Source: Branchiostoma floridae
Lineage: Eukaryota > Chordata > Leptocardii > Amphioxiformes > Branchiostomatidae
Assembly (NCBI RefSeq): GCF_000003815.2
Contig: NC_049989.1
Span: 8,586,251-8,650,250 of the forward strand
DNA length: 64,000 bases
Reading direction: 5' to 3'
The notes below the pieces were generated by a model that saw nothing but the letters and a program-made list of their open reading frames with translations, was not told the DNA's origin and ran no database searches. Made by a program: the position numbers and the translations under genes. This document shows positions 52,118 to 64,000 of the stretch, in pieces (the first letter of the stretch is position 1; each line of letters starts with the position of its first letter).

Positions 52118-55100
52118 GTATGTACAATATTCACGTTACAGCTTTGTTCGCGCCCTGCTCGTGGAAACAAAGGTTTCTTTTTCGCAGAGGCACGGTTTGC
52201 ATGATGCATGGCCGGCTTATGGAAAATCAATGGGAGTTCCTTCTATTTGATATGGACATTGGAGCCGGGGCGTAGGGGTCACCCGCAGAGACGTCATGCC
52301 CACAACGCTTCAAACTACGAGCAGGTGTATTCCCAGCCTTAAATCTCATCTTAAGGTCACGAGAGAGGTGGAATTTGAGGGCAGCAGAAATTTAAGGCAG
52401 TTCTGTTTTTCCTGCTCGTGCGAGAGGATTTGAGCGAGCTGCATTTCCGTGCTGTTGCTAACAGAGTAGCGGGGCTCACGGTGAACGCCCATGCAATATC
52501 ATGAACACGTTAACGGATAATTAGTTTTCCCATTATACCATAGTGGTATCATCAATGGCAGTGAAACAGGTTCATGATTCTAAGTGCCAAATAACGGGTT
52601 GAACGCCAATAAAATCCACTATCATAAAATCAAACCGTACCATACCACATTTAAACGCTTCAAAGAATAGAATATCAATCTAGAAATATCAGGCTTATCA
52701 AAAATCTACTGATCACGTCAGAATATTGGATATCAATGTGCCAGAATCCATTCATTAAGTATGCAGACGGTATCACTGCGGAATTCGAGAAGAACAAAGG
52801 GTGAATTCCCAATCCACCCCAATACTTCATTAACATTGAATGCTCTGGTGAATAATAGGATTTTGCCGACCACATTATAAGCCATTCGTCATCGTTTTGG
52901 GTTGACAACTGCCCCCCTCCCCATAGTGGTTTGTTCATAGTAACTATTTAAAGATCCGAAGAGGCGCACGTTTGTTTTATGAGGTGCTGCTGGCAATAGC
53001 CCATCAGGAACCCGTAAAAGCACGGTTCTGGGCCAGTTCTGCATTACGTTACACGGTTACGTTACGTTACAGTTCTGCATCACGTTACACGGTTACTGTC
53101 CCTAATTTCCCCCGGCGTGGAAAAGAAGTTCCAAATATTAAATTGCAAACCTAGGAAATATGTCACTCAGGATTTGAACATTTTCCTTCTAAACATCAAA
53201 TTTTTTGAACAAGGGTTTTCAAGGAGAAACAGTCTACACATACAACAGAGCACGATAGATTCAACGCAAACTTAGAACATAACACAAATAACAAACAATT
53301 ATGCACTTGGACAATTCATAACAAAACAATAAGTTGAATATTGACTATACCATCATGAACTGAAAATTTTCCCTGAAAGTTGTTGAATATTAAAGAATAT
53401 TCTAAAGAGGACAGTGAAAGGAAAAAAAATCGACGGGTTGGGTAAACAGGATGCCCAAATTCAAAATCTGAACTGGTTAGTCGTTATAATCTGCCAGATC
53501 ACACAGATGTGTTTTGGATTATCAAATTACACAATCTTCTACCATTCTATACATGCATTTCCAATAAACATTGAAGTAAAGATACATTCTTTTATACGAT
53601 TAGAATTCCAAGCACGCCCAAAAATAGGCCAAGGACAACTTCCACAAAACAGATTACCTTGTACAACACAGAACAGATAAAGCTGATGTAACAAATCTGC
53701 TTTGCAACGATGTAATAGAAATGGCCTTAAGGCAATATTAGGGGCTTTTCATGTAATGGAGAAACTGCTGCCCTGATGCTGTATATTTCGGTGTCCTTGT
53801 TACATAATTCTGAGCTGTACATTGAAAATAGATTAAGTATGCGATTAGTTTTAAGCAGTAATGTTATATTCACGTCAAGGTTACAAAGCTGCAGCAATGC
53901 CTGTGGGAATAAGTGTGTGTCGGTACGCTTTTATTCTACCACCATTCCAAAGCAAGAAGATGATCATTTCTTTGTTCGTGCTGTAATTGTCCTGTTATTA
54001 TATTGAAGTACTTAAGAATAGCAGAAAAAACAGATTGCACCTTAAGTGCCAAAATTGCAATGATTGCAATCAACCTTATTGCTGCACTTAAATTGCAGAC
54101 CCTAATTGCACCAATATCTCTAAATTGTATCAATAAAAGTCTATTGGTAACGTAAATTATGTAGGATTTATAGGTTTTTGCTCTTCTCTCAAGATAGTAT
54201 GACACCTTTATTATACAAATTACATTTTGAAGCCGACCCAACACTTGAAAGCTGGTGACCTGTGTACCCTACTTCTTATATTTATAATGTAGTTAATTTC
54301 ATTTATCCATATAGATATAATACCGAGCATATAATGTTTTGACCATGTTTCCTCTGTTGTGCTGTATATATATTTATGTACATAAATGTGGAGAACTATC
54401 GTGACATTTGGAGAACTAGATACGCGAAGAACTACATATATGGCAGAGTATTGAAGAACTAACTTCAGTACTCTCAAGCCAGGTGTACTAAGCACTATAC
54501 CACGAATGCCAAACCTACGCTTACTAAACTCCTCAGTGTCAGTATACAGAACTGAACTGCTATTCGTACTGGAAAGTTAACTTGATTTTGATGACTTTGA
54601 ACAAAAAATGCTTTTGCTTTTATATCAATTGTTAACGAGTGTATTTTATTTCCCATTCATTAATATTACATTAACCAGAATAAGGGACTTTGAATCAGTG
54701 ACAGTTGTACATAGTTGCACAGACTATGAGTCTAGATCGTCTGTGGTTTGGTTGTTCGGTGCAATCTCGTATGCACACCTATGCAGCTACTATTTAGATT
54801 GATTTACTTTCAGAATTAGGTCGGTGGGAATAATTGACTTGGAATCCTGCCAGAATGTAAAATTCGGTTTACGACCAAATGTCTTCTACAGTCAGAACTT
54901 CGGGTATAAAAATATGTCAGTCAAACATCCAGACTATTTTTTTTTCACAAAACCCCCGTATCCCCTGCTCTTATAAATGTGAGAGCAATAAGGGGATTTG
55001 GTTGGATGCTCTTAAGTGTTTACGGGTCATTGCTTGACACAACAGGAAATGAAACATGTCAGTGAATTGTGCCATTTATATTCATTCCCACGTTGCCATT

Positions 55101-57472
55101 GGACCTCTGCCAGGATTGATTCTCGAACGACCTTATGTAATAACACACAAGAGCAGCAGCTTGTTTTCAATGTCATGCTTACGCGTATGACCAAAACGGG
55201 GTCGCAGTCGTCTACTAGGTAAATTACAACCTCGACGACTAAGTCATGCACCGTAATATAGGGCATTGGGGACACGGTGCTTCGGGTTATTGATACGATT
55301 CCGTTCCAAATCCAGTTCAGACCCCGCTGTGCACGAATGTGAGACGTAAGGTAAAGATTCGTGCAAGCGGGACTCGCAGATTTGATTTCATGCGTTAGCC
55401 TTAGGCGTCAAGTCTCTGTACAAGACTCACTTATCAAGAAAAGTAGGGTGTTCGACTGAGAACGCGATCTGTAGCCGCCTTGTTCTATTAGTTATTGAAA
55501 AAGCACTACCTTTTTCACCTTTAATTTTTTGGGTTATTTTCTGACGCGGCGGAAGGATACAACACTTCACCTCCCCTTCTGGCGATTGATACACGCCGGG
55601 AGCATCAATCACTGATTCAATATATTCCCAATCAGCCTAACATCAAAATAAATGGGCTAGGAGTGGAATCGGCTACAACGACCTTCTTGACAATCAAGGA
55701 ATCCATCATCTAGTGGGAGCTACATGGAAAATCGAACGACATTGGAGACCGATGTGATGGGGAATTTACGGTCTACCATAAATGCGCTCACACAGAAGGA
55801 GTTATGTGATATTGTAAAATTGCTGTACAATATTTGTTTGCATCGCTTAAACGGCAAACCGCCTTAAGGCGTAACAAACCAGCCGTACGTGAAGCACCAG
55901 CTGCGGGAGGGTAGACAATCTGGAACCAAGAACCTTTAGATTCCGAATCAACAGCCCTGGCTACCACCAAAGATTGGATATAACCTTCTAAGATTCTTTA
56001 AACAAAAGATTTCTCTTATAATAACGAATAAAGCGGGCATCGAATAACAACTTTCTCTACGTACATCTATATATGTGTTAAACAAACAATATATAGCACT
56101 TTTTGTTTCCATTTTCTTTGGTTAAAGAAATAGAATGGCTGAAATTTTGTCCATGTGCAGGAAAGACGTATTCTTTTCAAAGCAAGCCTGCTTGAATCCA
56201 TTTTATTAAACATTTGCAGTTGATATCAATACAATTCATAGTTGTAGCTTTTTGAAATGCTGAAGAAAAAGAAACAAAGTTGGGATGGCTACAATAGAAG
56301 ATATTTGTTTCATGGCTACGTTTTCCGGTATAGCATGGATTTATCTTCATTAAACCTGAAGGTTAAAACCGAATCCATTTTCCGTCATCTGCAGCTGTTT
56401 TGCTTCCAGCAATGCTTCATTTGGCAAACTTACCTACTTGCGATTGTCTCCATTGATTTGCGTTACGTTCTCATTCGAATAAACGAATGCATGCCCTCAC
56501 AGTCTTGTCCGAACGGGATTGTCACCTCCGTATGAAGGGAATTTGTCCACATTGTGAAACGAGCGAAGTCTACATTCTGGTGTATTTCTAATACCGATTC
56601 TCATTCTGCTTTGTCACAGTGTACCTTCCTGCTCATATCCTCATTTATTTGTATGCGTTTATTTGTAAGTAAATATTATAAACATTTTTTTCGTCTGATT
56701 CACAGGCACTCCTGACAGCGAAGACGATGCAAGGTGGACAAAACCGTCCATCGTACACTCTCACTACGTCGATACCCCTGAAGAACATGTCGGCTGGCCG
56801 GTGGAAACACCCGAGAACGAACGAAGCTGGTCCGAACAGGAGCAGAACTTTCAAAGGACACCCGATCAGAAACGAATGTGGGCGGAAACGCCCGACGATG
56901 AACGAGCCTTCGACGAAGACGCTTTCCTTCGGGAAGAGTACATATCCAAGGCCGTATCTCCCGACGACAGAAGGTCTCCAAAGGTTTTATTAAACGGTAA
57001 GGTCATCCGATCCGCCCGAAATTCGATGAGAAACGGCTCCTCATCGGACGAAGATCTAGAAAATCCACCGTCTTCGTCGTGGAGTTGGAGAAGGAGACGG
57101 TTTCTCAGTGTGGAGGACGCCATCTCATCAGAGGGAGACAGGACGCCCGACTCGCCTTCTGACGAGGACCTGTTCCTACCCAGGAGGCGACACACGTCCA
57201 ACAGTGTCTTGTCCAGGTCTCCGGGCGCACTAGAAGCGGGGCTAGAGGATGAATACACCACCAGAAGCATCGAAAAGGGCTCTCACAGGAGAAAGAGGGG
57301 GGCGGGGAGAAAGGACAGTATAGGGGCAGAGCGGAGAGACCCCGTGAGTCTGGGGGAGGATCTGGGAACTCAGGGGGAGGATCAAGCAACCTCTGTGGAA
57401 GAAGAGAGGACACCTGAGGAAGAGATAACGCTGGATGGAAATGTACGGTACCCTCCTCTTAAACTTTTCTAA
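51901..57472 (+). CDS. Two-exon model: acidic, Ser/Glu/Arg-rich, probably disordered protein
   Basis: Exon 1 (51901-52117, phase 1 donor GCAG|GTATGT) joins exon 2 (56706-57472, acceptor GATTCACAG) in matching phase to give about 327 residues. I do not recognise the family. The sequence is low in hydrophobic residues and rich in Asp, Glu, Ser, Arg and Pro, with phospho-acceptor-like SSDEDL and SPSDED clusters and basic patches (RRRRF, HRRKRG). TP[DE]-containing motifs recur in both exons, which supports joining them. No signal peptide or membrane segment is visible. The last codons may instead be cut by a donor-like AAT|GTACGG, so further exons could exist; no AATAAA was seen close to the stop. 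Confidence 0.6.
52118..56705 (+). other. Intron of the acidic protein gene (4.6 kb)
   Basis: AT-rich, with a short ACGTTAC-type tandem repeat at about 53043-53096. No mobile element with clear ends and no other gene were recognised. Confidence 0.5.
53043..53096. repeat. Short tandem repeat of ACGTTAC-type units
   Basis: CATTACGTTACACGGTTACG and CATCACGTTACACGGTTAC repeat with GTTACGTTACAGTTCTG between them. Confidence 0.7.
56706..57472 (+). CDS. Exon 2 of the acidic protein gene, with TP[DE]xxxxW repeats
   Basis: After TTTTTTTCGTCTGATTCACAG the frame opens GTPDSEDDARW and then carries TPEEHVGW, TPENERSW, TPDQKRMW and TPDDERAF at 10-22 residue intervals, five variants of one motif. It continues with LLNGKVIRSARNSMRNGSSS, SSWSWRRRRFLSVEDA, RTPDSPSDEDLFLPRRR and an acidic end (EEERTPEEEITLDG). 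The open length of 767 nt with such biased composition in one frame argues for real coding. Antisense frames are shadows of the acidic and arginine codons. Confidence 0.7.
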
Positions 57473-59172
57473 TGCCATATTTTCACCTATAGCATTGCAT
57501 GATGGGAGATACAGGGCACTATGGGTAGCCCAATGGGCAACCAACACCATGACAACGCGCATGCCCGTACTATATTCCCACTCTGGTCCAGGTTTGAATT
57601 AGAATACATAAATCAATCTCAGGACCGTAAACTTTAAGGGTATCTGCTCCAAGGCGCTAAAAGCGTTCATACAACTGTTAGCGCCAATATACATTGATTG
57701 CGACATTTGGCTTTGATCCAACGTAGTAATCTTACCACATTAGAAATCTTAGTTTGCAAAAATTGTGAGCGCCATGCTGACTTCTCTGTCCTGGCCTCCT
57801 TTATCTCCATCAAGACAATACCTTTAAGTATTGCCAGCCCCGGAGTTTCCAGTACATTGAAACCAGTAATGACTATGGATACGTGCCTTGTACAAAATGC
57901 ATCATAACGGGTACATGAAAACCATTTCCAAGCAGAATGAGCGCCGTTTTAAAATCTGCTCCCATGAGGGCAAAGTCTGCCGAGAAAGCACGTGAGTTGG
58001 CGCTATTTATGAGGCCAGAGTTGGATACACTGTAGATGATTGTTAATGTAAAAGCGTATAAACAATCTATCTGTAGCCCGTATGGGACTGATTTTGTGGC
58101 TACAAACAACGATTGAGATAAAACTTTCAGTTGACCCTAGGGTTCGATTGCCTGCCTGAAATTAATCGCCTTATGACACGGGGAGGCCATCTAAATCCAT
58201 CATATCCGCGACCTTTGACCCGTAAAATTGCGCGAGGTCGAACCACGGCAACCCCAATTCGCCGCACACCAGTTTCTGATGAACGCTGACCACGACCTTC
58301 CCCTGCAAGGTCAAACCTATACTTTTAGTACATCCAATGACTGTTGGATGAGGTATGCGAATTCTCTAAACGAGCCTTATGGGGTTTGGATGTCACTACT
58401 AATGGGGCGTATGTTCATAAAGTGTTCACTTTTAGCGTAAAACGTCCGAACTTATTAGGGCTATTTCATTTTAAGACCAGACTGGATTGGTAAAGGCTTT
58501 CAGCAAGAAAGGGTTGTAGTCCACTAGAAAGCAAAGGGATATTTTAGTAGTCTTAAGAGTTCAGTTGGATACATAATACTCTACAAATGTAACATCATTC
58601 ATTTGAAATACATATTCAGAAAAATGTAACGTTATACCTTTCCCAAACGCCCCACCTTCGAAAAACTCAGGTTTACTTGTTTACAAGGTGTCAATAAAAC
58701 TGATCGGGTCCCTCATCCGTTATAAAGTTGAATAATTTATTGCCTGACGACTGACTAACTGTTGGCATAGACTACATTATATCCCCTCTGAGAGGTGTGC
58801 TATTAGCATGGGCAGGGGAATGTGAAGGGGAATCCATAATATGTGCCAAATGTCTCGTGAAAGAGTAGAATGTGGTTGCAAGAAACGCGAAAGAAACGTC
58901 GGATGCTATCAATCTTTTTGATATACCAAACATGGTTTTGACAGCGAAAAGATTCTCAGCATAATAGTGGTATTTTGAACCTTGTTATCTATTGTACTTA
59001 AACAAGGTAACGTTACTGTGGAGGATGTAGAGTCGGTGGCAAATGTGTACCACTACTGGTCCTGCGTAACCCTGGGTGCGTGCGGGGTGTCAGTTTTATC
59101 ATATTACTTAATGCAGGTCAGGTGCAGGCAGACATCAGAAATACCTGCGAGGTTCTAATTTCACCAGCACTA

Positions 59173-59415
59173 AAGGCGGTATCTCACTGCACTTGGGGCA
59201 CCTGTGCGGCACTGCGGGGTTTGAAAGATTATTCAACGAACTTCAGAGATACAGAACGAATTTTCTTACGTAATGTGTATTTTGTTGTCTTCTAAGTCAT
59301 ACTTTTATTTATTACGCAATATCTAAATTATTAAAAAAAAATAACACAACATATTGCCGCAGTGAACGAACCCCACAGTGCCGCACCGGTGACAAGTGCA
59401 GTGAGATACCACCTT
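59173..59415. mobile_element. TCTCACTGCACTTG MITE, copy 1
   Basis: The left arm AAGGCGGTATCTCACTGCAC, TTGGGGCACCTGTGCGGCAC is mirrored by a right arm reading AAGGTGGTATCTCACTGCAC, TTGTCACCGGTGCGGCAC on the reverse strand. 243 bp. The interior shares blocks such as ACGAATTTTCTTAC with the copy at 61803. Confidence 0.82.
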
Positions 59416-60087
59416 AACCTGCAAATGCAGGTGGTATTTTGAGTACTGAATGCCGTGGCGCCTAGCAAACATATTATCTTGGCTGCTGAAGATTGCATGC
59501 CATGTAAGCCTACCTGCTAGCACATGTCTGTCATAACACTGTCCTTCCCTATAGCGTGAGTAACCCTGTTTTACACCGCATTAATCTGTAGCTATAATTC
59601 CCTTGTGGTCGAGAGAAAATGGGTCGACTAACGATTCAGGTATTAGACCAAAGCTCCTTAACAAACACGAGATAAATCGTAAAAACTACATATTTCTAGC
59701 CCAATCTTAACTCATCAATAATTTAACTTAATATTCGTTACAACAGCATGACGTGCATATATTGATAAAAATTGCGCGGGTAGAATTTGACATTAAATGG
59801 CATTTTAGGTCAAACAATTTGAATCAGAATTAAAGGGAATCCCAGACGATAATCAATAATTCATAGTACAGGGGCGGAATTAAAATTGAATGACGGGAAT
59901 ATATTAGGAAATCAACAGATGGTGGTAAAAGGAAAACGGTAAATTTTCGCCATCTACAGAGAGTAATAAACGCTGAAATTGCCCTTTTTATTTCTACATA
60001 ACATACATTTATACATATATGGGTACATTATCTATATATTGCTTTAAACATTTTACGTTTTTTTCGTATACGTATCAGCAAAAGAAG

Positions 60088-60697
60088 ACGAAAACAGTGG
60101 AGCCGGTTTGTTCGGTTGATAGCAACTACGTTGCCGCTTTCGTAGACCCGCTGCAATGGCCAATGCTTCACAACCTTCTCCATAGGATTTTGCCATCCTA
60201 CCTCCCTAAATGGTTGTATCCTGTTGCTAGAAGGGATTCTAAATGTACTAGGTGCTGCCCTTTTACATTATATTGTAAGCCATGTCGTCTCTGTGGCGGT
60301 ACAACTCTTATTGAATTACACAACACACACTTAGATCACATTATCCATAAGTATGTACTAGGTACGCCTGGGTAAAATAGATTACAGTGCCAAAGGTGCA
60401 ACGACACGTATACAACTCAAACTCCACTACTGGGGTCAAAACCGTAACCTCTCATCTCTCTTCGGACGGACAATGTGGTTCTATACTTTATCATGTACGG
60501 TGCATTACAATCGTGGCGACGTCCTGGCTGACCCTTTCACTTCACAACCATGGAAAGTTCCTTTGAGACGTCGTGGTTCGAAGGTAAATGACTTATGGGT
60601 CACGTTAAAGGTCTTGGCTCGGGTTTACGCTCCATACATCTATGAGTTTGCTTTCGGTCACAGTTTGCAAATTACAAACATGACACACAGCTCATGA
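60088..60697 (+). pseudogene. Unrecognised, frame-broken coding-like stretch
   Basis: A plus frame (to 60375) encodes YVAAFVDPLQWPMLHNLLHR followed by a Cys cluster CTRCCPFTLYCKPCRLCGG; after its stop the same frame reads LQCQRCNDTYTT. A second frame (60473-60697) carries RGDVLADPFTSQPWKVPLRR. The Cys-x2-Cys pattern could be a zinc-binding remnant. I recognise no family; it may be a decayed mobile-element gene. Confidence 0.25.
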
Positions 60698-60808
60698 AAT
60701 TTAACCTCTCCCCATAGGGCTGCGTACGTAAAGTTAGCATCATTAGTCCGGACCTATAGTCTGTAGTGGTCTGTAGTCTGATAACGGAAACTTGACTAGG
60801 CATTGAAA

Positions 60809-60850
60809 TGATATCAACTTAAGGCTTGAAAAGATATCAACTTAAGGCTT
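60809..60850. repeat. Direct repeat of GATATCAACTTAAGGCTT
   Basis: Two adjacent 18-bp copies, about 24 bp apart start to start. Confidence 0.8.
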
Positions 60851-61802
60851 ACGACAGGATCTCAAATGAACTTGATGCTGATTTCAATGCCCATTCTGTG
60901 TTCTTATCGTTTCTCAATACGGGTCGTAAATGAAAATTGTAATCTTTTCGGAAAGACTTAGACCTATGTCGCATTTTCTTATCGAGGCCCGGCCGGGCAG
61001 CTTTCGGGGAGGAAAAGTATGATATAAAATAATACATGCAATAAAGTTCTTCTGTAACGACGTTCAAAGCGCCGTTACTTATCCGTCTTAACTGCAAAAG
61101 ACACCAAACTACACAAGACGTAAAGAGAATAGTCGTTGGCATCATTTGTGATTTTTTTCTACGTATACATTTCTAGTTTTCGTTTCTGCGGCTGGACCCC
61201 GGTTTGGAAATGTGACGTTACCCTAAACATATTTAGTGACAAAATAAGTGAACGTGTAGTGTTATTAATTGTATACAGGCACAGTACTGGCACATGCTCT
61301 GTAGACCTGTACCTGAATAATATTAGCAGTAATATACCCGTACCGGTGCGCAGTCTTGACGATCGAAGTTGACTCATACTGTCGTCTGACTCATTGTTGA
61401 CGGAGAATGAGTAAAACATGAAGCCGGCATACATTGATTACCTGTTATAACTAATAACAAGTCCAGCATACCCTGATCCCAGGGCCGTCCATCAAAGAAC
61501 CATTTCACATTTTGTACCTGTCCGTATACAACCCTAATCAAGGGGATATCGGCACAGCACTAACGCCTGATAAAAAGGGCGTAGAGTTACAGTAATTCCA
61601 GATATTACAGTTAGTCATTGTCGCAGGTGCGTGGAACGCTTTCGATCATCCAAATTGATTTTTCGATTATATCAAAACGATTGGCTTCCCGCCGTGGTTC
61701 TACAAGCCAACAAATGTTTATGGTGAAGAGTTGAATTCAAAACATTATGCTACAAAAAAAAAATTACGCAGTCACGATAAGTCTTCCCGCAACTATGACT
61801 AA

Positions 61803-62054
61803 AAGTGCACTCTCACTGCACTTGTGTCAAGCTTGCGTCACTGTGGGGTTCGAAAGACATTTAACTTTAACGAATTTCAGAGATTAAGAACGAATTTTCT
61901 TACTTTTTGTGTATTCTGTCTTCTTCCGAGCCATATTTGTACTATTACGCAATATGTAAATTATACAAAATCCGAGAAAAAAGGCGAAACAGTGTGCAGT
62001 GAACGAACCCCGCAGTGACGCAAGCTTGACGCAAGTGCAGTGAGAGTGTACATT
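61803..62054. mobile_element. TCTCACTGCACTTG MITE, copy 2
   Basis: The left arm CTCTCACTGCACTTGTGTCA, AGCTTGCGTCACTGTGGGGT is mirrored by the right arm (ACTCTCACTGCACTTGCGTC, AAGCTTGCGTCACTGCGGGG on the reverse strand). About 252 bp, and close in length and interior to copy 1. Confidence 0.85.
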
Positions 62055-63471
62055 AAGACTTCTGACAGTACATGACAGTAGTGTTCACCCGACTGAGGAA
62101 CTGGTATTAAGTGTCTTTCCAAGGGCAAGACTTTGCGATCTGCTAGGATTGAAAACAGAACCTTTAGATGCCGCAAATTAATTTCAGGCAAGAGTCGAGG
62201 GATTGAACTTGTATGCGCATTGCACGTCCTTTCAGGCCCCTTCACACGGGAATCGGGATGACCCAGAACGCCGTCTGAATAAAATTCTCTGCATATTTTT
62301 GGGAATTCATTGTGTGTTCTAGAAATTCTCTCACTACACTCTAGATATTTGTGCCTATTCTTGTGACCATGCTGAATATTAACGTCATGATCAAACTTTT
62401 TTGGTGCATTTGAGGTGAAGAAATATCGAACAGCATTCAAAGTGTATTTTAACTATTCTAACTGCAGTAGGACCGCTTTCTAAGGCATTCCAACATTACT
62501 AAAAACATTCTGATCTCATTCGATGGAGAACCGGCCGGCCACAAGAATGAACACAAATATCTGGAATACAGTGAGAATTTCTAGGATGTACTTCGAATCT
62601 ACACGAATTTTCATTCAGGCGGCATTCCGGGTCATTCCACCTCTCGTGTGAAGAGGTATGAGATAGTATTTTGAATTCCCGCCCGACTGTGGCACGAGTA
62701 TTGCAAATTCTTCATTCCGGCTCGTTGCGCTTGATTCTTGCTGATTCGCCTTCAGCGTGAAAGCCCTTTTACTAAAGGATCATTTGTATTCCAAACCTCT
62801 GCGGTTGATAATGTATGGAATAGAACATAGGGATGGATCCAAGATCAGTGCGGCTGGGAGTGATGAACAGACGATTGATTCATGGTTTGTTACTCATGCG
62901 GGGTCACGTACAGAGCTGACATTCTGTGACTTCTCATTGGAAACTCCTCATTGAAAACGGTGATGCCTCCGTAACATCAAGACACACTGGCGCCTGGGAA
63001 AACCGCAGTAAATTATCATGTCCTGACGGATCAATGATGTTTGGAAGTAGGGGGGAGGGCACAGCTGTTCCTAATACTGTAATTCACTTTATCTTCACGG
63101 TACCAAATTTTCACGGTCTGAGAAAATTGAACTTGTTCTCGGAACTAAATGTTCACTGTCGAGGCAAGTGCGCATGAAAAAAGTCTGTGAATTATTTTTT
63201 ATCGGTAATGATAATTTCACGTTACAGTCGTCACCGTGAAAACCGTGAACATAAGATTACAGTGAAAAAATCAGGAATTACAGTACTAATCCTGGACACC
63301 TGTTGGAATCGATTCCGCAGTTTCTAGCTACATTTGTACTCCAAATTGTCCTCTACAGGCCGTTTCACTCCGGTTGCTTTTGAAAGCGTCTGTTTAACGT
63401 TTGTTTCATTACAACGACGTTTTTGGCTGAACAGAATAACTCAAGAAGCTATGGATGGATTAGGCCACACT

Positions 63472-63851
63472 ATCTTACATGTAATTCTATGGATGACATC
63501 CTCTGAAGACCCCAAGACTAATGCGCAAGGACGAAAAAAAATACAGATGCACAACAAAAAAATTCTGCTAAACCACAGGAGCAAATATCCAGTCCATTCT
63601 CTCCCAGGTTTTGGTTTGTTCACTAGTGAGACTGTAAGAGACAATTGTCACCATTTCACTAATGTTTTAACTTTTTCTTGTTTTAAGAGGAGAACAAGGG
63701 TGCTGTGTCAAGGAGAGCAGATCCTCTGCCAAGTATAAAACTGTCATTGAGTAATTAAAGCTATTGGGTCACATGTGGCCACATTTTTTTGAGAACAGGC
63801 GAAAATCAATGTGGCGGTGGATGTCATCCATAAAATTTAGTCAGTGTGCCT
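63472..63851. mobile_element. AGGCC-ended MITE, copy 3
   Basis: The left end AGGCCACACTATCTTACATG leads to TATGGATGACATCC. The right end, on the reverse strand, is AGGCACACTGACTAAATTTT leading to ATGGATGACATCC. TA follows the right end. 380 bp; the interior is not obviously coding. Confidence 0.7.
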
Positions 63852-64000
63852 TACTTTGAAATTTGGCATGCGGTTAGGTCTTGACATTTCAAAGTTAAGG
63901 TTATAGTCTGTTTTCCTTGGTGCTGCAGCAGAACTTTTTAAGACATCTGGTTGCTAGATAAACTTTGTGATCATAAAAAAGTGGCATATGCTTTGTCATC

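Larger units (their letters stand above)
57473..64000. other. Right end of window, MITEs and unassigned sequence
   Basis: Apart from the MITEs at 59173-59415, 61803-62054 and 63472-63851 there are only short frames. The most coding-like are 60088-60375 and 60473-60697, described separately. Confidence 0.5.

Overview
The window is eukaryotic, intron-rich nuclear DNA of moderate GC. It holds one well-supported secreted-protein gene, one probable disordered-protein gene, and many small non-autonomous transposons. The main gene is an EMI-domain/collagen gene with the chordate EMID1/COL26A1 layout. With the dense MITEs and the LINE and SINE style, this points to an invertebrate deuterostome, most likely a lancelet (Branchiostoma). 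That assignment is inference; no search was run.

Left arm (1-24.35 kb, minus strand): a gene runs from a signal-peptide exon at 24.35 kb leftward off the window edge. Exons I could place are the signal peptide (24217-24347), a doubtful EMI-start exon (22546-22776), the EMI C-terminal half (7844-8049), a Cys-Cys/coiled-coil exon (6253-6308), a linker (5833-5909), two Gly-X-Y collagen blocks (5439-5766 and 3749-3987), a C-terminal coil (763-880) and a Pro/Asp/Tyr/Gly-rich tail (1-353). Splice phases agree at most junctions. They fail at one, between 6253 and 5909. The large intron 8050-22545 carries several MITEs, a mariner-like element containing a LINE fragment, and a 100-N assembly gap.

Middle (24.35-51.9 kb): I see no confident cellular gene. 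It holds a TIR element near 29 kb, a 6.8-kb TTAA-flanked DNA element (34516-41306) filled with an approximately 100-bp satellite, a Harbinger-like MITE (42297-43112), a 5'-truncated LINE (about 44.6-45.8 kb, minus strand), a 2.15-kb TA-flanked element (46561-48713) and a tRNA-derived SINE (48950-49205). Two copies of a roughly 32-bp repeat holding CTCF-like motifs lie at 15.27 and 49.37 kb in convergent orientation.

Right arm (51.9-64 kb, plus strand): a two-exon gene model (51901-52117 joined to 56706-57472) encodes an acidic, Ser/Glu/Arg-rich, probably disordered protein with repeated TP[DE]xxxxW motifs. The rest is MITEs and unassigned sequence.

The most unusual structure is the satellite inside the 6.8-kb element. 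Each unit carries a short inverted repeat, and in a variant subfamily both arms have changed in matching fashion so that the dyad symmetry is kept. A perfect 52-bp palindrome flanked by a 9-bp target duplication is nested in the same element.
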